Assembly (NCBI GenBank): GCA_002448875.1
Contig: DKAS01000083.1
Span: 1 to 7,193 of the forward strand
Length of the DNA stretch: 7,193 nt
Direction: 5' to 3'
Source: Proteobacteria bacterium UBA6920
GTDB lineage: Bacteria > Pseudomonadota > Gammaproteobacteria > SG8-11
In this document: in pieces, positions 5,652 to 7,193 of the stretch
How the letters are laid out: each line of letters starts with the position of its first letter
How positions within the stretch are numbered: position 1 is the first letter of the stretch
Translations under genes and position numbers: made by a program
The notes under the pieces: model-generated
Seen by the model: only the letters and a program-made list of their open reading frames with translations
Databases searched by the model: none
What the model was told of the DNA's origin: nothing

Positions 5652-6623
5652 TCAGCCGCCGTGTTCGCATACCGCGCGCTGCAATTCCGCGGCGCCGGCA
5701 TCGTGGTAGTGGCCGGCGAAAAATTCGCTGATACACAGGGCCTGCGGCGGGGAAAATTCCGCGATCTGCGCCAATTGCAGCGCCCAGGCGTTCAGCTCAC
5801 GACTGGCGCCGGCTGCCAGGGCCGTGCCCGGCGCGGTGCCGGCGCGGGCCAGGAAGTAATCTACCAGCATGGCGCGCAGGTAGTGCAGGCTGTGAATGAC
5901 ATGGGTGTTCATGTCGCTCAGCAGGTAGTCGAGGCGGGCGGCGAATGCCGGATCGCGGGCATACTCCGCAAACAGACCCTGTTGTCGCGCCCGGTCCAGC
6001 AGACGGAACAGGGCCCGCTGCTCGCGGTGCAATTGCGGGTCGTGAAAGAATTTGAAGGCGTGCTCCAGGTCGTGCACCGCGAAGGCAAAAGCATTCTCCT
6101 TGGTCAGTACCGGCCGCAGCAGGCGCGGGTAGTCGCAGATAATCGTTACCGGCCGCCGACCCTGGGCCTGCATGGTCAGGACCTGTGCCGGCGAGGGTAT
6201 GTCGGTGTGCAGGCGTAAATCCCATTGCTGGCGCAGCCAGCGCGCCAGCGCCTGGCCGACGGCGGGGATAATGCCGCGAAACTGCTGCTGGCTGAGGAAA
6301 TCAGCCAGCGCCTGCGCGCGCTGCGGTGATGTCGGCTGGCTCAGCAGTGACTGCACCTGAGCGAAGCGCGGTTTAGGCTGCTGACGGTGGAGGCGGGCGG
6401 CGAAGCGTTCACCGTGCAGATAATACTGCCAGTGGAGGAAATAGCCGGCGGCAAACTCAGCATCATTCAATGCCTGCGTGCGCCGGGCAAGCGTCAGGGA
6501 AGTCAGCAGTTGCTGCATAGCCTGGCATTGTCGCACAGACCGCTGGCGCTGTCTGCGCGTCTCAAGATCGGTCAGGGCACGCCGAAAATATGCCAAGTAA
6601 TATGCGAGGTGATCACATGCCAA
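5652..6623 (-). CDS. Helical histidine-rich protein of unknown family (HDxxH)
   Basis: I do not recognise this family. The open frame allows 323 residues, apparently mostly alpha-helical and cytoplasmic, with no signal peptide or membrane segment. Two clusters look like ligand sets: H184-D-L-E-H188 followed by His194 and His199, and D237-MNT-H241-x-x-H244-x-x-H247. A third group, GHYHD, lies at 304-308. An HDxxH helix facing an HxxHxxH helix suggests a metal centre, perhaps a ferritin-like, haem-oxygenase-like or HD-type fold. This is inference from spacing only. The start is uncertain: the frame opens at TTG 6623 without a Shine-Dalgarno, TTG 6596 is another option, and the first ATG is at 6518 (288 residues). 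Starting at 6623 would overlap the divergent gene at 6617. It converges on the outer-membrane protein gene with a 26-base gap. Confidence 0.75.
   Translation of the reverse strand: MACDHLAYYLAYFRRALTDLETRRQRQRSVRQCQAMQQLLTSLTLARRTQALNDAEFAAGYFLHWQYYLHGERFAARLHRQQPKPRFAQVQSLLSQPTSPQRAQALADFLSQQQFRGIIPAVGQALARWLRQQWDLRLHTDIPSPAQVLTMQAQGRRPVTIICDYPRLLRPVLTKENAFAFAVHDLEHAFKFFHDPQLHREQRALFRLLDRARQQGLFAEYARDPAFAARLDYLLSDMNTHVIHSLHYLRAMLVDYFLARAGTAPGTALAAGASRELNAWALQLAQIAEFSPPQALCISEFFAGHYHDAGAAELQRAVCEHGG
6606..6612 (+). promoter_or_regulatory. Shine-Dalgarno GAGGTGA before the ATG at 6617
   Basis: GAGGTGA ends 4 bases before the ATG at 6617. It is much better than anything before the ATG at 6630, which opens the frame encoding most of the small membrane protein. 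It overlaps the 8-base palindrome GTGATCAC at 6609-6616, a possible operator. Confidence 0.5.
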
Positions 6624-6818
6624 AAGCCAATGATTTCGTGGTTAAAATTGTCGAATCGGTCTGCCTGCCTGCCGGCCGGCGCGTTTCTCGTCGCCCTGCA
6701 TTTCTTCAGCTGGCAGAACGATCGCAGCGGGATTTACTACGCCACCATCAATGAATGGGGTCTGGCGACTGGCGTGTTGTTGATCGCCATTGCCTGGGTG
6801 GCGAAAAAATGGGCCTGA
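6617..6818 (+). CDS. Small membrane protein, reading frame apparently split
   Basis: The ATG at 6617 has a strong Shine-Dalgarno and opens MPKANDFVVKIVESVCLPAG. It then runs into an Arg-rich stretch and stops at 6752-6754. The downstream frame (ATG 6630, stop 6816-6818) encodes CLPAGAFLVALHFFSW, a polar NDRSG loop and GLATGVLLIAIAWVAKKWA, which fits a membrane segment with a positive inside end, but it has no Shine-Dalgarno. Joining the two at the shared CLPAG needs a net loss of one base or of four. The junction is (CTGC)3(CGGC)2, so loss of one 4-base unit gives a continuous two-segment protein of about 65 residues. Options are slipped-strand phase variation, a pseudogene, a sequence error, a +1 frameshift, or simply the 62-residue 6630 frame being used. 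No family is recognised. It converges on the next gene. Confidence 0.5.
6661..6680 (+). repeat. Tetranucleotide repeat (CTGC)3(CGGC)2
   Basis: Three CTGC units (6661-6672) are followed by two CGGC units (6673-6680) inside the small membrane protein gene, exactly where its two frames need to be joined. Gain or loss of one unit changes the frame. Confidence 0.7.
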
Positions 6819-6835
6819 ACCTGCGCTCACAGGCC
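6804..6835 (-). terminator. Probable intrinsic terminator of the small exported-protein gene
   Basis: Read on the minus strand, GGCCTG (6835-6830) pairs with CAGGCC (6817-6812) around a 12-base loop, then CA and six T (6809-6804). The stem covers the stop codons of both convergent genes. The same stem without a T-tract is present in plus-strand RNA. Confidence 0.5.
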
Positions 6836-7150
6836 ACTCAGCCGCGTCATCCCCTGTTCGCGAAATAGCTTTCCCAGATCATCTTCATACTGGCGCTGCG
6901 TATAGCGCTGTGGCTGGCCGTTGTCGTCGACGTGGGCGATGGCATTCACCAGGTGTTGCATTGCCCGCTCTTCGCCATAGACCGGTGTCGGTTCATTGCT
7001 GCGTACCAGCAGGTCAATATAAGCCGGGTCCGGCCACTGCACGGCGTCGCTGACAAAGTCGTTGGTGCCGCCGGCGCGGGTTTCCGGGACCCAGAGCAGG
7101 CCGCACAGGCTGCAGGCCAGGGCGCTAAGCAGGATGTATTTGTTGTTCAC
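6827..7150 (-). CDS. Small exported protein of unknown function
   Basis: The product has 107 residues. The N-terminus is a signal peptide: MNNK, a hydrophobic core (about 5-21) and a cleavage site after ETRA (residue 26), leaving a mature periplasmic protein of about 81 residues. Cys13 and Cys16 lie inside the hydrophobic core without a good lipobox, so a lipoprotein is unlikely. The mature part is polar and contains no Cys. It has Trp/Pro-rich WPDPAYIDLL followed by two predicted helices (about 61-73 and 85-105), ending FREQGMTRLSGL. No family is recognised. The start is GTG at 7148-7150, supported by GAGGA on the minus strand about 9 bases upstream. TAAAAT (7173-7178 on the minus strand) is a possible -10; the -35 would lie past the window edge. 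Confidence 0.75.
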   Translation of the reverse strand: MNNKYILLSALACSLCGLLWVPETRAGGTNDFVSDAVQWPDPAYIDLLVRSNEPTPVYGEERAMQHLVNAIAHVDDNGQPQRYTQRQYEDDLGKLFREQGMTRLSGL

Positions 7151-7193
7151 GGCGCGTTTTCCTCACATTCTAATTTTATGATGGATGTGGCGG

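Overview
The window reads as a chromosomal segment from a GC-rich gammaproteobacterium. The main grounds are a YajQ protein close to the gammaproteobacterial form, a YbbO-like short-chain dehydrogenase, a small protein resembling the DUF6316 family (known to me mainly from gammaproteobacteria), and outer-membrane barrel and signal-peptide sequences of Gram-negative type. No phage, insertion sequence, CRISPR array, tRNA or rRNA is visible. The genes are mostly single units on alternating strands.

Layout. Positions 1-147 hold no confident gene. A single-domain globin (148-558, -) follows, with a sigma70-like promoter, and then a 75-residue DUF6316-like protein (723-950, -). Positions 951-1411 hold no confident gene: there is an AT-rich island (991-1090), then a leader with inverted repeats and three GTAAAC-type sites. 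Next come a very acidic 81-residue orphan protein (1412-1657, +), yajQ (1794-2276, +) with its own promoter and a probable terminator, and a response regulator with a degenerate GGDEF domain (2412-3515, +). A YbbO-like dehydrogenase (3527-4390, -) converges on the regulator. It diverges from an unusual outer-membrane protein (4450-5625, +) that looks like two 8-strand barrels in tandem. The last part holds a histidine-rich helical protein of unknown family (5652-6623, -), a very small membrane protein whose frame appears split at a tetranucleotide repeat (6617-6818, +), and a small exported protein of unknown function (6827-7150, -).

Functional links. The clearest theme is cyclic-di-GMP. YajQ is a reported c-di-GMP binder in some proteobacteria. 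The neighbouring regulator has lost the diguanylate cyclase catalytic signature but keeps the RxxD motif at the spacing of the inhibitory c-di-GMP site, so both could be receptors rather than makers of the signal. The other genes are not clearly functionally linked. Hairpins overlap the stop codons at all three convergent gene junctions, and one of them has a proper T-tract on the minus strand.

The most interesting leads are the regulator with a possible retained I-site, the frame-split small gene with its tandem CTGC/CGGC repeat, the double-barrel outer-membrane protein, the acidic orphan protein, and the HDxxH protein of unknown family.
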